Origin: a candidate division WOR-3 bacterium | Lineage (GTDB): Bacteria; Hydrothermota; Tepidihabitantia; Tepidihabitantales; CAIPLT01 | Assembly: GCA_039801505.1 (NCBI GenBank) | Contig: JBDRUV010000001.1 | Coordinates: 339,681 to 403,680 of the forward strand | DNA: 64,000 nt | Direction: 5' to 3' | Shown: positions 32,007 to 40,627 of the stretch, one piece after another | Position numbering within the stretch: the stretch's first letter is position 1 | Layout of the letters: each line of letters begins with the position of its first letter | Notes under the pieces: model-generated | Database searches by the model: none | Seen by the model: the letters and a program-made list of their open reading frames with translations, nothing else | Told to the model about the DNA's origin: nothing | Translations under genes and position numbers: made by a program

Positions 32007-34226
32007 ATGAAAATTGTCATTGGCGTAATTGGTGCTTCAGGAATTATTGCCCAATTTCTTTTATTACGAGAACTGGTAGTAAATTTTAATGGTAATGAAT
32101 TTTCGATTGGGATTACCCTGGGACTTTGGTTGCTAGCTGAAGCATTAGGAGCATATTGTGCCCGATATATTAAATTTTCGTATGCTCGATACCGGTTTTT
32201 AATTTTTCTTTTTGGAGTTATTCTGCTCCTAGCCCTAGTGATTACCAAAATTATCCGCCCGATTACCGGAATTTTACCCGGGGAGATTTTTACATTAACT
32301 CAAATGCTAACTCTATCATTACTTATAATTGGTCCTGTTAGCTTTTTTCATGGAATGCTTTTTACGGCTTCCTCAGAAGTTCTGCTGACACAAATTAGTG
32401 AACGACAAAAAATTCCTGGCCTTGTGTACAGTTTAGAAAATTTAGGAACAATCATTGGAGGATTCCTATTTTCATTTCTACTTCTACCAAAATTAAGTAC
32501 AACGATGATTAGTTTACTGATAAGTTTGCTGCATTCTCTAGCGATTATGCTAGTTGGAGATGGAAAAACCGGAAGTAAATTTTATTGGGCTTTAGCTGGA
32601 GTTATATTATATAGCTCGCTAATGGTTTATTCTCCGCGCCTTGACAAATGGGTATTAGCCAAAAATTTTCCTTCTTATGAAGTTTTAGGGACTGTTAATA
32701 CTCACTATAGCAATATAACAATTGTCAGGCGTGAAAATCAGCAGACCTTTTACATTGACGGAATGCCCGTAATAACGAGTCCCGATTGCCCGAAAATCTT
32801 TGTTGAAGAATTTGTTAATTTTCCTTTACTCGTACATGATGAGCCACAAAGAGTTTTAGTTGTGGGTAATGGCCTTGGGGGTATAATAAGTCAGCTCGCT
32901 ATTAGTAGTATCAATGAAATTACTTATGTGGAATCCGATCCGGATTTAGTATCAGTAGTCGCCTCATATTCGACTTCGGAAATTATTAACGAATTAAACT
33001 CTTTTAAAGTAAAAATAAAAAAGCGCGATCCCAGGCTTTTTTTGATGGGCGATACTAATAAATACGATTTAATTTTTATTAATATTGTCCCTTTAAATTT
33101 ACAAACAAACCGGTTTTTTACTGAAGAATTTTTTAGGTTATGTAAAAAAAGATTGAATAATACCGGAATTTTAGTGACGACGACGCCAGGTTCACTTACA
33201 TATTTAAGTCCGGTTTTACAGAAATTGATACTGTCTCACTTTAATACTCTTAAAACAGTATTTCCGTCGGTAGCAATAATTTTAGGAGATTTTAACATTT
33301 ATTTGAGTCGTTACGATACCTGGCAGGATATATGGAACGTTGACAGTTTATATTTCAGGCTGGCTGAACGTAAAATTTTTTCTCAAGTATTTAATCGAAA
33401 TTACCTAGCGCAACGAATTAGTTATATTTACACTGAATCTATAGAAGATAAGTTACAGAGAAACCTTACAAAAGAAACCAGGATCAATAGTGACTTTGTT
33501 CCATGGGGATTGTTTTATAACCTAAATTACTATAATTTAATATTAAATCCAAAACTGCAAGCTATTTTCAAAAATCTTGAGAATTTAGATTTTCTTAAAA
33601 TTTTTGTGGTAATGGTACTTTTATTTGCTGGTATCGTTGGTTTAATGCGTTATTTTAATTATAAAAAAGACCTTACAATGTTTTTGGCAATATTTACTAC
33701 GGGATTTAGTGCTATGCTGTCAACACTTATTTTATCGTTTATTTTTCAAATTTACCACGGCTATTTGTATTACCAAATAAGTGTCCTTATTACAACCTTT
33801 ATTATAGGTAGTGTTGCAGGAGCATATAGTAGTGATTTTATAAAAAGCATAAAAATTAAAACTATTTTAATAAACGAAGGTTTGATAATTTTTTTTCTGT
33901 TCGTCATTTTAATGCTTACAAATTTCCCTGCAAGAAAAATTTACTATAGTCAAGCGATATTTTTCTTCCTACTTTTCACTGAAGGATTTCTGATTGGTTT
34001 TGAGTTTCCACTTGCAATTAATTTCGAGACCAACTATTTACCACATCGATCTGAGAACATTAAAAAAAATCTGAGTAAACTTTATGCAGCTGACTTGTTA
34101 GGAGGATTTTTGGGCGCATTATTAGGTGCAACAGTCTTTCTGCCAACGCTTGGGATAATAAAAACTATAACTCTACTTGTCTCGCTAAAAATATTGAGTG
34201 GGCTGTTTGTATTGACAAAGAAATAG
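32007..34226 (+). CDS. Membrane-fused spermidine-synthase-like protein
   Basis: 739 residues. An N-terminal block of about six membrane helices, a central soluble Rossmann domain (RVLVVGNGLGGIISQLAI, ITYVESDPDLVSVV) of the spermidine-synthase fold, and a C-terminal block of about seven helices. GASGIIAQFLLLRELV at the start is typical of this fused family. Catalytic residues of true aminopropyltransferases are not obvious, so polyamine synthesis should not be assumed. It follows the secreted MBL/kelch gene and precedes the SLBB exporter. Confidence 0.8.
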   Translation: MKIVIGVIGASGIIAQFLLLRELVVNFNGNEFSIGITLGLWLLAEALGAYCARYIKFSYARYRFLIFLFGVILLLALVITKIIRPITGILPGEIFTLTQMLTLSLLIIGPVSFFHGMLFTASSEVLLTQISERQKIPGLVYSLENLGTIIGGFLFSFLLLPKLSTTMISLLISLLHSLAIMLVGDGKTGSKFYWALAGVILYSSLMVYSPRLDKWVLAKNFPSYEVLGTVNTHYSNITIVRRENQQTFYIDGMPVITSPDCPKIFVEEFVNFPLLVHDEPQRVLVVGNGLGGIISQLAISSINEITYVESDPDLVSVVASYSTSEIINELNSFKVKIKKRDPRLFLMGDTNKYDLIFINIVPLNLQTNRFFTEEFFRLCKKRLNNTGILVTTTPGSLTYLSPVLQKLILSHFNTLKTVFPSVAIILGDFNIYLSRYDTWQDIWNVDSLYFRLAERKIFSQVFNRNYLAQRISYIYTESIEDKLQRNLTKETRINSDFVPWGLFYNLNYYNLILNPKLQAIFKNLENLDFLKIFVVMVLLFAGIVGLMRYFNYKKDLTMFLAIFTTGFSAMLSTLILSFIFQIYHGYLYYQISVLITTFIIGSVAGAYSSDFIKSIKIKTILINEGLIIFFLFVILMLTNFPARKIYYSQAIFFFLLFTEGFLIGFEFPLAINFETNYLPHRSENIKKNLSKLYAADLLGGFLGALLGATVFLPTLGIIKTITLLVSLKILSGLFVLTKK

Positions 34227-34239
34227 TTTTTATTACAAT
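34212..34239 (+). promoter_or_regulatory. Promoter of the SLBB exporter gene
   Basis: TTGACA inside the last codons of the upstream gene, a 16-base spacer, TACAAT, then eight bases to the ATG. No Shine-Dalgarno is present, so a leaderless message is likely. Confidence 0.65.
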
Positions 34240-34247
34240 TATTCTAA

Positions 34248-35492
34248 ATGTTAATTCAGATTATAACAATTTTTATATTTATCGAGCTTAGGACCCAACG
34301 TGATTTTGTGCCCACAGAGTCACCGATACTTGCTGAAGAGTATTGTTTGGCTCCCGGCGATGAATTATTAATAACTATCACCGGACGAATTAATTATTCT
34401 TATTTATCGCCAGTGACATATGAGGGTAAAATAGCGATAAAATTGCCGGTCGAGAAAAATCCAGGAGAAGAAAAAACTACTTTAGAATATTACAATGTAA
34501 TCGATGCTTTATCGGTAAACGGTTTAACTATAAAATTAGCTGAAGATTCCTTAAGCAGATATTTTCAACGCTACTTGCGGGATATAAAGATAAAATTAAC
34601 ACTAGTTAATGTTCGCGCTAGTATTGTTTTTGTTAGCGGTGAAGTACAGAAACCCGGCATCTATTACGCAACGCCCTTTGACCGGGTATCGCAGATTATT
34701 GAGAAGGCAGGAGGAGTAACTCCAGTAGGTTCTAAACGCAATATTCTGATCATAAGAAAACACCGAGATACCATTAAAATAAATTTAGAACGGTTCGAAC
34801 TGGCCGGTACAATTGAAGATAACCCTCGTGTTGAATACGCTGATATTATTTATGTGCCGCGAGTTAAAGCCACAGTTACAGTAAAAGGCGCAGTATATGG
34901 AAGAGGCGAGTCAAAATTACGAACATCAGTACTTACAACCGAAAAGGAACGAATTTCTGAAGGTGTATATGAACTGGGTGATGATGAAGGTGTTGCAGAT
35001 TTAATATATAAAGCTGGAGGAGTAACGCCTTGGGCAGATTTATCTAACGCATACATAGAACGGTTGGACAACAAAACTGGTACCCGTATCAAAATTCCTG
35101 TTAATCTTTATAGTATTTTGTATCTTAATAGTCAAGATAACAATCGATTATTACAGCACGGTGATGTTTTAGTTGTACCTCCAGTGAACACTTTGGTATA
35201 TGTTCAGGGCGAAGTTCACAACCCTGGCGCATTTTTGTATACTCCCAATCTACGAAGTAGTGATTATATTGGACAAGCCGGTGGCCCAACTCATTATGCC
35301 AACAGTAGAAAGACCTATATTTACCGATACAATAAACGGATTTCAGCGCGCAGTAATCCTGTCGTAGAACCAGGAGATATTATAGTTGTTCCTCGGACTA
35401 CCTTTAAATGGTGGCAAGATTATGCTACGATAATAAGTTCAATCGCTGTCCCGATAGCGACAGCGTTAATTTATATTCGGCTTACACGCTAA
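34248..35492 (+). CDS. SLBB-domain polysaccharide export protein
   Basis: 414 residues. After an N-terminal hydrophobic stretch comes a PES-type start (EYCLAPGDELLITITG) and three SLBB units, each opening with a variant of VFVSGEVQKPGIYYATP / VYVQGEVHNPGAFLYTP. A C-terminal membrane helix (IISSIAVPIATALIYI) ends the protein. This is the Wza-like outer-membrane exporter family used for capsule or exopolysaccharide. No polymerase or tyrosine kinase gene is adjacent. It converges with, and overlaps by four bases, the UPF0282 gene. Confidence 0.88.
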   Translation: MLIQIITIFIFIELRTQRDFVPTESPILAEEYCLAPGDELLITITGRINYSYLSPVTYEGKIAIKLPVEKNPGEEKTTLEYYNVIDALSVNGLTIKLAEDSLSRYFQRYLRDIKIKLTLVNVRASIVFVSGEVQKPGIYYATPFDRVSQIIEKAGGVTPVGSKRNILIIRKHRDTIKINLERFELAGTIEDNPRVEYADIIYVPRVKATVTVKGAVYGRGESKLRTSVLTTEKERISEGVYELGDDEGVADLIYKAGGVTPWADLSNAYIERLDNKTGTRIKIPVNLYSILYLNSQDNNRLLQHGDVLVVPPVNTLVYVQGEVHNPGAFLYTPNLRSSDYIGQAGGPTHYANSRKTYIYRYNKRISARSNPVVEPGDIIVVPRTTFKWWQDYATIISSIAVPIATALIYIRLTR

Positions 35493-36361
35493 CCACTAGC
35501 TGGTTTTATCGGATAAAGTTCATACAATTCTTTTCGTTTTGCTTCGAGTAAAGAAACTTCGCTTTTAAGATATTCAGCTGCGGTAGTTAAATTTATTTTT
35601 GGGACTGATTTAATTATATTATTTAGTTTACGAAAATAATCAGAGTATCGTAAATCGCGCAACAGATGATGATCAATAATAAATGTGGTCAGGTTAGTAT
35701 TAGTTATAATTCTAGCGGCATTATTTATTGACGTCTCCCACGCCTCATTCGAATACCGATAACTGGGGCCATCGGCGATGATAACATCGGGCTTGTTTTC
35801 TATGATAAATTCAACTTGCTCGGTTCGAATTAAACCACAAACATCCGAAGTGAAAATTAATTTTTCTTTGTTGTCTTCGGCGATTAAAGTTTCGAATACA
35901 TATCCCGTGTAATTAGTAACACCATGAAATACTGCATTTGAACACTTTATGGTGGTTTTTTTGAAATGAAAATTTAGCCCATCGGCAAAATGTATTCTTC
36001 GGGGATATAATGAAATTTTACTAAGAAATTCCCGAGCTCGAATTTTTTGGTTGTGGTTGATGTTTTCTTCGGGGTTTTTGATTATTAAAATTTTATCCTT
36101 GAAAAGCTCTGGGGCTTCAGGGTTATGGTGGTCGTAATGATAATGGGTTATTAAAATAATATCTGCCTGTTTGGTATATTCCACAATTTTTTGCCACAGT
36201 TCTTCCATTTTTTGAATTTCTATCGGATGAGGTGGTAGGTTGTACCTTAAGGGAGCCAGTCGTACAGACGGGTCAATAATTATATTTACATCTTGAGTTT
36301 CAACAAAAGTTGCCATTGACCGGGCCCCAAGGCTATCAAAAGCAATAGGTGTTATCTTCAT
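35489..36361 (-). CDS. UPF0282-type metallo-beta-lactamase-fold hydrolase
   Basis: 290 residues. ITPIAFDSLGARSMATFVET at the start and IIIDPSVRLAPLRY are typical of UPF0282, a family best known from archaea. The metal motif is ITHYHYDHHNP, with later ligands in FHGVTNYTGYV, FTSDVCG and IDHHLLRD. It is a cytoplasmic hydrolase of unknown substrate. It precedes nothing on its strand in the window and lies downstream of ilvE and rpiB. Confidence 0.85.
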   Translation of the reverse strand: MKITPIAFDSLGARSMATFVETQDVNIIIDPSVRLAPLRYNLPPHPIEIQKMEELWQKIVEYTKQADIILITHYHYDHHNPEAPELFKDKILIIKNPEENINHNQKIRAREFLSKISLYPRRIHFADGLNFHFKKTTIKCSNAVFHGVTNYTGYVFETLIAEDNKEKLIFTSDVCGLIRTEQVEFIIENKPDVIIADGPSYRYSNEAWETSINNAARIITNTNLTTFIIDHHLLRDLRYSDYFRKLNNIIKSVPKINLTTAAEYLKSEVSLLEAKRKELYELYPIKPASG

Positions 36362-36398
36362 TTTTAGATTTGTAGAAACCAGACCAAGGGGCTTAAGA

Positions 36399-36887
36399 TT
36401 ATTTTATTGAGTCAATGCGTAGTTTTTCGTATTCTTTAATTTGCTGAATCCGCTTAGCGTGGCGACCGCCGGTAAACGGGGTGGCAAAAAAGACCTTAAC
36501 GATTTTTTGGGCCGTTTGATAATTGGTAAAATCAGCTGCCAATACTAATACATTAGCATTGTTATGTTCTCGAGCGCGTTTGGCAAATTTCGGCGTTAAA
36601 CATAATGCGGCACGAATACCCGGCACTTTGTTTGCGGATATTGACATACCTAGTCCCGATCCGCAAATTAATATTCCAATATCGATGGTGGGTTTTTGAG
36701 GGTGGGGAATGTTTCGGATGTGATGGCATAAATTAAAAGCAATTTCCGGATAATCAGCGCGATCTGGAGAGAATACCCCATAATCGAAGACCTTGTAACT
36801 ATTCCGAACTAAGAATAATTTTAATTTTTCTTTAAGCTTATACCCCCGATGATCAGAAGCAATTCCAACTCTTAGGTATTTAGGCAC
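36399..36887 (-). CDS. rpiB: Ribose-5-phosphate isomerase B
   Basis: 162 residues. GIASDHRGYKLKEKL and LICGSGLGMSISANKVPGIR, including the active-site cysteine in ICGSG, and AREHNNANVL identify the RpiB/LacAB family. It interconverts ribulose-5- and ribose-5-phosphate. It starts three bases after ilvE on the same strand. Confidence 0.93.
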   Translation of the reverse strand: MPKYLRVGIASDHRGYKLKEKLKLFLVRNSYKVFDYGVFSPDRADYPEIAFNLCHHIRNIPHPQKPTIDIGILICGSGLGMSISANKVPGIRAALCLTPKFAKRAREHNNANVLVLAADFTNYQTAQKIVKVFFATPFTGGRHAKRIQQIKEYEKLRIDSIK

Positions 36888-36890
36888 TGA

Positions 36891-37808
36891 TTATAATTTT
36901 GTGAGCCAACCGTATTTATCTTCCAGTTCACCATTGATAATTGCAAAGAACCGGCGCTGCAATTCTTTGGTAACCCGGCCAACTTCGCCATTACCGACAG
37001 GAATTTTATCAATCGAGGTGATCGGGGTAATTTCGGCGGCACTACCAGTAAAGAATGCTTCGTCAGCAATATATAAAAACTCGCGCAAAAACTTTTCTTC
37101 GATTACTTCATAACCTAAATCTCGGGCAATTTTAATTACTGAGTCCCTAGTAATGCCCGGCAAAATAGTGGCATGAAGCGGGGGAGTATATATCTTGCCA
37201 TTCTTTACTACAAAAATATTCTCACCAGAACCTTCACTTACAAAGCCATAGACATCAAGGGCAATTCCCTCGACAAAGCCATACTTTATCGCTTCCATCT
37301 TAATTAACTGAGAGTTCATATAATTAGCGCAGGTTTTGGCCATAGCGGGAAAAGTGTTCGGGGCCATACGAGACCACGAGGATACCATAACATCAACCCC
37401 TTTGTCGGTGGACCCTAAATAGGCGCCCCAATAAAAAGTCGAAATGGCTACACACACCGGACAGTTAAAAGGATTAACGCCTAATTCATTATATCCACGA
37501 TACACTAACGGCCTTATATAACATTCTTCTTGTTCGTTGGCTCGGATTGTTTCAATAATTGCCTTATTAATCTCTTCTTTGGTATAAGGGATATCCATGC
37601 GATAAATCTTGGCCGAGTTAAATAGCCGATCCGTATGATCTTGAAGTCGAAAAATTACTGAGCCCTTTGGGGTCTTATAACATCTTAGACCCTCGAAGAC
37701 GCCCGTGCCGTAATGAATGACATGGGAGTTTATATGAATTTTGGCATCATCCCACGGAACCAGTTTGCCATCCATCCAGATATATTTAGCCTTTTGTAGG
37801 GGCATCAA
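36891..37808 (-). CDS. ilvE: Branched-chain amino acid aminotransferase
   Basis: 305 residues, fold-IV PLP enzyme. The PLP lysine is expected in [19 protein letters not shown] and the phosphate-binding region in [33 protein letters not shown] at the start is standard IlvE. It catalyses the last step of valine, leucine and isoleucine synthesis. AAAGGAGG precedes the ATG. The tRNA gene lies just upstream on the same strand, so the two may share a promoter. Confidence 0.94.
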   Translation of the reverse strand: MMPLQKAKYIWMDGKLVPWDDAKIHINSHVIHYGTGVFEGLRCYKTPKGSVIFRLQDHTDRLFNSAKIYRMDIPYTKEEINKAIIETIRANEQEECYIRPLVYRGYNELGVNPFNCPVCVAISTFYWGAYLGSTDKGVDVMVSSWSRMAPNTFPAMAKTCANYMNSQLIKMEAIKYGFVEGIALDVYGFVSEGSGENIFVVKNGKIYTPPLHATILPGITRDSVIKIARDLGYEVIEEKFLREFLYIADEAFFTGSAAEITPITSIDKIPVGNGEVGRVTKELQRRFFAIINGELEDKYGWLTKL

Positions 37809-37871
37809 TACCTCCTTTAGTTTTTAATCTCTTATTTAATTTCATAGCTCTTAGCCACTAATTATAAAAAA

Positions 37872-37945
37872 TGGCGGCGAAGGGATTTGAACCCCTGACC
37901 AAGAGATTATGATTCTCCTGCTCTACCAGACTGAGCTACACCGCC
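37872..37945 (-). tRNA. tRNA with CAU anticodon (elongator Met or Ile2)
   Basis: A full cloverleaf of 74 bases read on the minus strand: acceptor GGCGGTG/CGCCGCC, D arm GCTC...GAGC, anticodon arm GGAGA-ATCATAA-TCTCT, T arm AGGGG-TTCAAAT-CCCTT. The anticodon is CAT. It is not the initiator, because the acceptor starts with a G1-C72 pair and the anticodon stem lacks GGG/CCC. AGCAGG...CTTGGTC recalls tRNA-Ile2, in which C34 becomes lysidine, but the acceptor also resembles elongator tRNA-Met. CCA is not encoded. TTTTTT follows directly and may terminate some transcripts. Confidence 0.93.
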
Positions 37946-37954
37946 ATATGTTAT

Positions 37955-37982
37955 ATTTTACGATACTTTTTTTATCTGTCAA
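37955..37982 (-). promoter_or_regulatory. Promoter of the CAU tRNA gene (and probably ilvE)
   Basis: On the minus strand: TTGACA, a 16-base spacer and TAAAAT, placed so that transcription would begin only a few bases before the tRNA 5' end. Confidence 0.7.
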
Positions 37983-38014
37983 GATTTGGTTATTTTATCG
38001 ACCATCAGGGGCCA

Positions 38015-38052
38015 GAGACCACACAGTCCCTACACGGTCCCCCGGACGGTCC
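38015..38052. repeat. Dispersed GC-rich intergenic element, copy D
   Basis: GAGACCACACAGTCCC then TACACGGTCCCCCGG then ACGGTCC: ACGGTCC occurs twice and ACGGTCCCC is shared with copies B, C and E. It lies in the 340-base gap between the tRNA and cutA. Confidence 0.5.
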
Positions 38053-38096
38053 TTTTATTGAATTACTAATAATATTTTAAGGTATAGCGCGCCGCG

Positions 38097-38117
38097 GAGC
38101 AATTATTGTGATTGCTC
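38097..38117. repeat. Short inverted repeat upstream of cutA
   Basis: GAGCAAT and ATTGCTC form a perfect seven-base inverted repeat with a seven-base loop. No T tract follows on either strand, so it is not an intrinsic terminator. Could be an operator; the rest of this gap up to the cutA promoter shows nothing else. Confidence 0.3.
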
Positions 38118-38250
38118 TAAAATCCGATAAGTATAGACCAGTTATTAATACAAATTATTTTTTATACTACCGGTATTGGTCCGGTTAATAATTAGACGAT
38201 CCCTTAGCAGGTGTCGAAAAGATTGTAGTAAGTAGGGGATTGTTTTCTGA

Positions 38251-38279
38251 TTGACGCGGATTTTGCTTACATATATAAT
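38251..38279 (+). promoter_or_regulatory. Promoter of cutA, leaderless type
   Basis: TTGACG, a 17-base spacer and a perfect TATAAT, then six bases to the ATG; no Shine-Dalgarno. Confidence 0.75.
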
Positions 38280-38285
38280 AAGCTC

Positions 38286-38603
38286 ATGAAGAAACCGATC
38301 ATAATCTTTACGACTTATCCTAACCGGGCCTCGGCCCAAAAAGCTATTAAATCTCTTATCGAAAATCGTCTGGCTGCTTGTATTCAGATTATCGGCCCAA
38401 TTACGAGTTATTTCGTCTGGCAACGCCGTGCCCAACAAGCTAAAGAATATCTTGTGTTAATAAAATCCAGCCTCGAAAAATACCGAGAAATCGAGACAGC
38501 TATAACTAAAAATCACCCCTACGACACCCCAGAAATCATTGCAGTGCCAGTTAATCACGGTTTAAACAAATACCTAAAATGGCTCTACGAGACCATTTCT
38601 TGA
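38286..38603 (+). CDS. cutA: CutA1-family divalent-cation tolerance protein
   Basis: 105 residues, the standard CutA1 size. KPIIIFTTYPNRASAQKAIKS, NRLAACIQIIGPITSYFVW and HPYDTPEIIAVPVNHG are the family motifs. CutA forms a trimer with a PII-like fold; a link to copper tolerance was proposed in E. coli but its molecular role is uncertain. A single-gene transcript with a leaderless promoter, since the next gene has its own promoter. Confidence 0.94.
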   Translation: MKKPIIIFTTYPNRASAQKAIKSLIENRLAACIQIIGPITSYFVWQRRAQQAKEYLVLIKSSLEKYREIETAITKNHPYDTPEIIAVPVNHGLNKYLKWLYETIS

Positions 38604-38683
38604 TATAAATACTGTATATAGTATTATAAATAAAAACCTAACTATATATAGAATTTAGTAAAATTATAAGGTTTTGGGTGGTA

Positions 38684-38711
38684 TTGACAGGGAATTAGAT
38701 TTTTGTATAAT
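38684..38711 (+). promoter_or_regulatory. Promoter of the glycosyltransferase gene, leaderless type
   Basis: TTGACA, a 16-base spacer and TATAAT, then five bases to a GTG start codon; no Shine-Dalgarno. It is one of the clearest leaderless promoters here. Confidence 0.75.
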
Positions 38712-38716
38712 TAAGT

Positions 38717-39631
38717 GTGGCGAAATATTCAATAATTGTTCCGGCCTACAACGAAGAAGAAAATCTTAATCAGTTAGCAAGGCTTCTGGCTCAGGAGTTA
38801 ACCGACGATTACGAAGTTATCATTGTGGATGACGGTAGTACCGATCAAACATATGAGACTGGTTTAAGGTTAGCTAATGAATACAAGTTTTTGAAGGTAG
38901 TAAGACATGCTCGTAATTTGGGTAAGACCGAGGCGATTCTTACCGGTGCCCGGCACGCTTCTGGCGATTATTTGGTAGTGTTTGATGCCGATTTACAATA
39001 TTCCCCGGCTGATATTCCAAGGTTTATTGAAGAACTAAAACGCGGCTATGATATGTGCGTTGGCTGGAAACAAGGTAAATACGAGAAAAAACTTGTTTCC
39101 CAGGTCTACAATTTCTTAGCCCGCAAGCTATTTTCGCTATCGGTACATGATATTAATGCTATGAAGGCATTTCGGAAAGAAGTGCTTTTTGAGATCTCGG
39201 CGCTGCGTAAAGATTGGCATCGGTATTTAGTTCCTTTGGCCCAAGATAAGGGCTTTAAAATTACGGAGTTAAAGGTAAAACTTTATCCTCGATATGCTGG
39301 GCGACCAAAGTATCAAAGCCCGTTTCGAATTGTTATCGGATTTCTAGATCTTTTAGCAGTTGGGTTCCAAATTCGGATTATGCGTAAGCCGATGTTTTAT
39401 CTGGGACTTTTTGGTTCAATCACAATGTTTTTGGGAGTTATTGTTGGCGTTGTGGCAATTGTCTTAAGAATTTTCGGACATGGATTTCGGCCCCTTTTAT
39501 ATCTCGTGATTTTATTGATTTTAGCTGGTCTTTTAGTTTTTGGATTCGGGTTTTTAGGCGAGGCTGTAGCTCATATTTCAGAGCGATTGGAACGGATTGA
39601 GGCTAAGCTTAAGGACCGAGAAGACAAATAA
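38717..39631 (+). CDS. GT2 glycosyltransferase with C-terminal membrane helices
   Basis: 304 residues. The GT-A domain starts SIIVPAYNEEENL, with nucleotide-binding VIIVDDGSTDQT and the metal motif VFDADLQYSP. Two C-terminal membrane helices (about 228-250 and 257-280) are followed by a short charged tail. The layout matches polyprenyl-phosphate glycosyltransferases (dolichyl-phosphate mannose synthase/GtrB type), which load a sugar on a lipid carrier. The next gene is a flippase-like membrane protein, which fits. It starts with GTG. Confidence 0.9.
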   Translation: MAKYSIIVPAYNEEENLNQLARLLAQELTDDYEVIIVDDGSTDQTYETGLRLANEYKFLKVVRHARNLGKTEAILTGARHASGDYLVVFDADLQYSPADIPRFIEELKRGYDMCVGWKQGKYEKKLVSQVYNFLARKLFSLSVHDINAMKAFRKEVLFEISALRKDWHRYLVPLAQDKGFKITELKVKLYPRYAGRPKYQSPFRIVIGFLDLLAVGFQIRIMRKPMFYLGLFGSITMFLGVIVGVVAIVLRIFGHGFRPLLYLVILLILAGLLVFGFGFLGEAVAHISERLERIEAKLKDREDK

Positions 39632-39643
39632 TTTTCACTGTCC

Positions 39644-40627
39644 ATGGTTCAAAAGATTTTTAATGTCGTACGAATTATAATTACGGTCGGCTTATGTTAT
39701 TATCTGATACGCAAAATCAACTTGGCTGCTGTCCTAGAAACCTTTAAAACCGCAAATTTAGCGTTATTTATAATTGGGATCTTGGGTTTTTTAGTGTTTT
39801 TATTAATCTGTAATTGGCGATGGAAAATTTTACTCGACAGTCAGAACCTAAATTTTTCCTTCAGATATTTATTTAAAGTATATTTGGTCTCCTGGTTTTT
39901 TAATAACATTTTGCCTACAACCATCGGTGGCGATGTGTTACGAATTGCCTATACAATTCCTAAAAATAATCCTTCTTTTAAATCTAAAACAGCCCTAGCC
40001 GTTGCCGTGACCTTTGTTGATCGTTTTGTAGGTATCATCGGACTCTTCTTTTTTGCCCTTGTCATATACTTTGGTTTTTTACGAGGTAGCGATACAGAAA
40101 GTAAATATTTAGCATTTTTGGGTATTAGCTTTCTTGTGACAATTTTGCTTTTATTTATTATGTTATCAGAGGGCATATATCTACGAATCGGTCAGCTTCT
40201 TAAAAAGATTACCGTTTTTAATTTAGGCGCTAAATTTGATCAAGCCTACGAAGCGATTAAGAACTTTCGGGAATTTACGCCTCAGCTTCTGATTAGTTTT
40301 ATACTTTCACTTTTTGTGCAATTGAGTCTAGCGTTAGTTTGGTATTTTTGCGCCTTAAGCGTCTTCAGGCCTTCGCTACTTCTCCACTATCTATTTTATA
40401 TTCCAATTATTGGCGTGATTACAATGATCCCGATAAGTATTGGCGGTTTGGGATTACGAGAAAATTTATTTGTCTCAATATTTTCTCTTAAGGGAGTGCC
40501 TAGTAATATCGCCGGGACCATAAGTATCCTTTTTTTAGTAATTAACTTTTTATATGGAATTATTGGCGGTGTAGTATTTTTATTTCTTAAAAGGAATGTA
40601 AAAAACTTAAAATGTAAGGAGGAATAA
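39644..40627 (+). CDS. Flippase-like membrane protein (UPF0104/AglD type)
   Basis: 327 residues with about eight membrane segments. LFNNILPTTIGGDVLRIAY, in the sequence as FFNNILPTTIGGDVLR, and the later ISIGGLGLRENLFV are hallmarks of the lysylphosphatidylglycerol-synthase transmembrane/UPF0104 family. There is no synthase domain. Such proteins are proposed to move lipid-linked precursors. Encoded just after a lipid-sugar glycosyltransferase and immediately before hisC. Confidence 0.88.
   Translation: MVQKIFNVVRIIITVGLCYYLIRKINLAAVLETFKTANLALFIIGILGFLVFLLICNWRWKILLDSQNLNFSFRYLFKVYLVSWFFNNILPTTIGGDVLRIAYTIPKNNPSFKSKTALAVAVTFVDRFVGIIGLFFFALVIYFGFLRGSDTESKYLAFLGISFLVTILLLFIMLSEGIYLRIGQLLKKITVFNLGAKFDQAYEAIKNFREFTPQLLISFILSLFVQLSLALVWYFCALSVFRPSLLLHYLFYIPIIGVITMIPISIGGLGLRENLFVSIFSLKGVPSNIAGTISILFLVINFLYGIIGGVVFLFLKRNVKNLKCKEE

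Noticed and set aside
38145-38438. Minus-strand 97-codon frame over the start of cutA
   Set aside because: It is antisense to a well-supported gene, and covers its promoter; no domain.
38610-38635. AATACT/AGTATT inverted repeat after cutA as a terminator
   Set aside because: Short AT-only stem with no T tract behind it.
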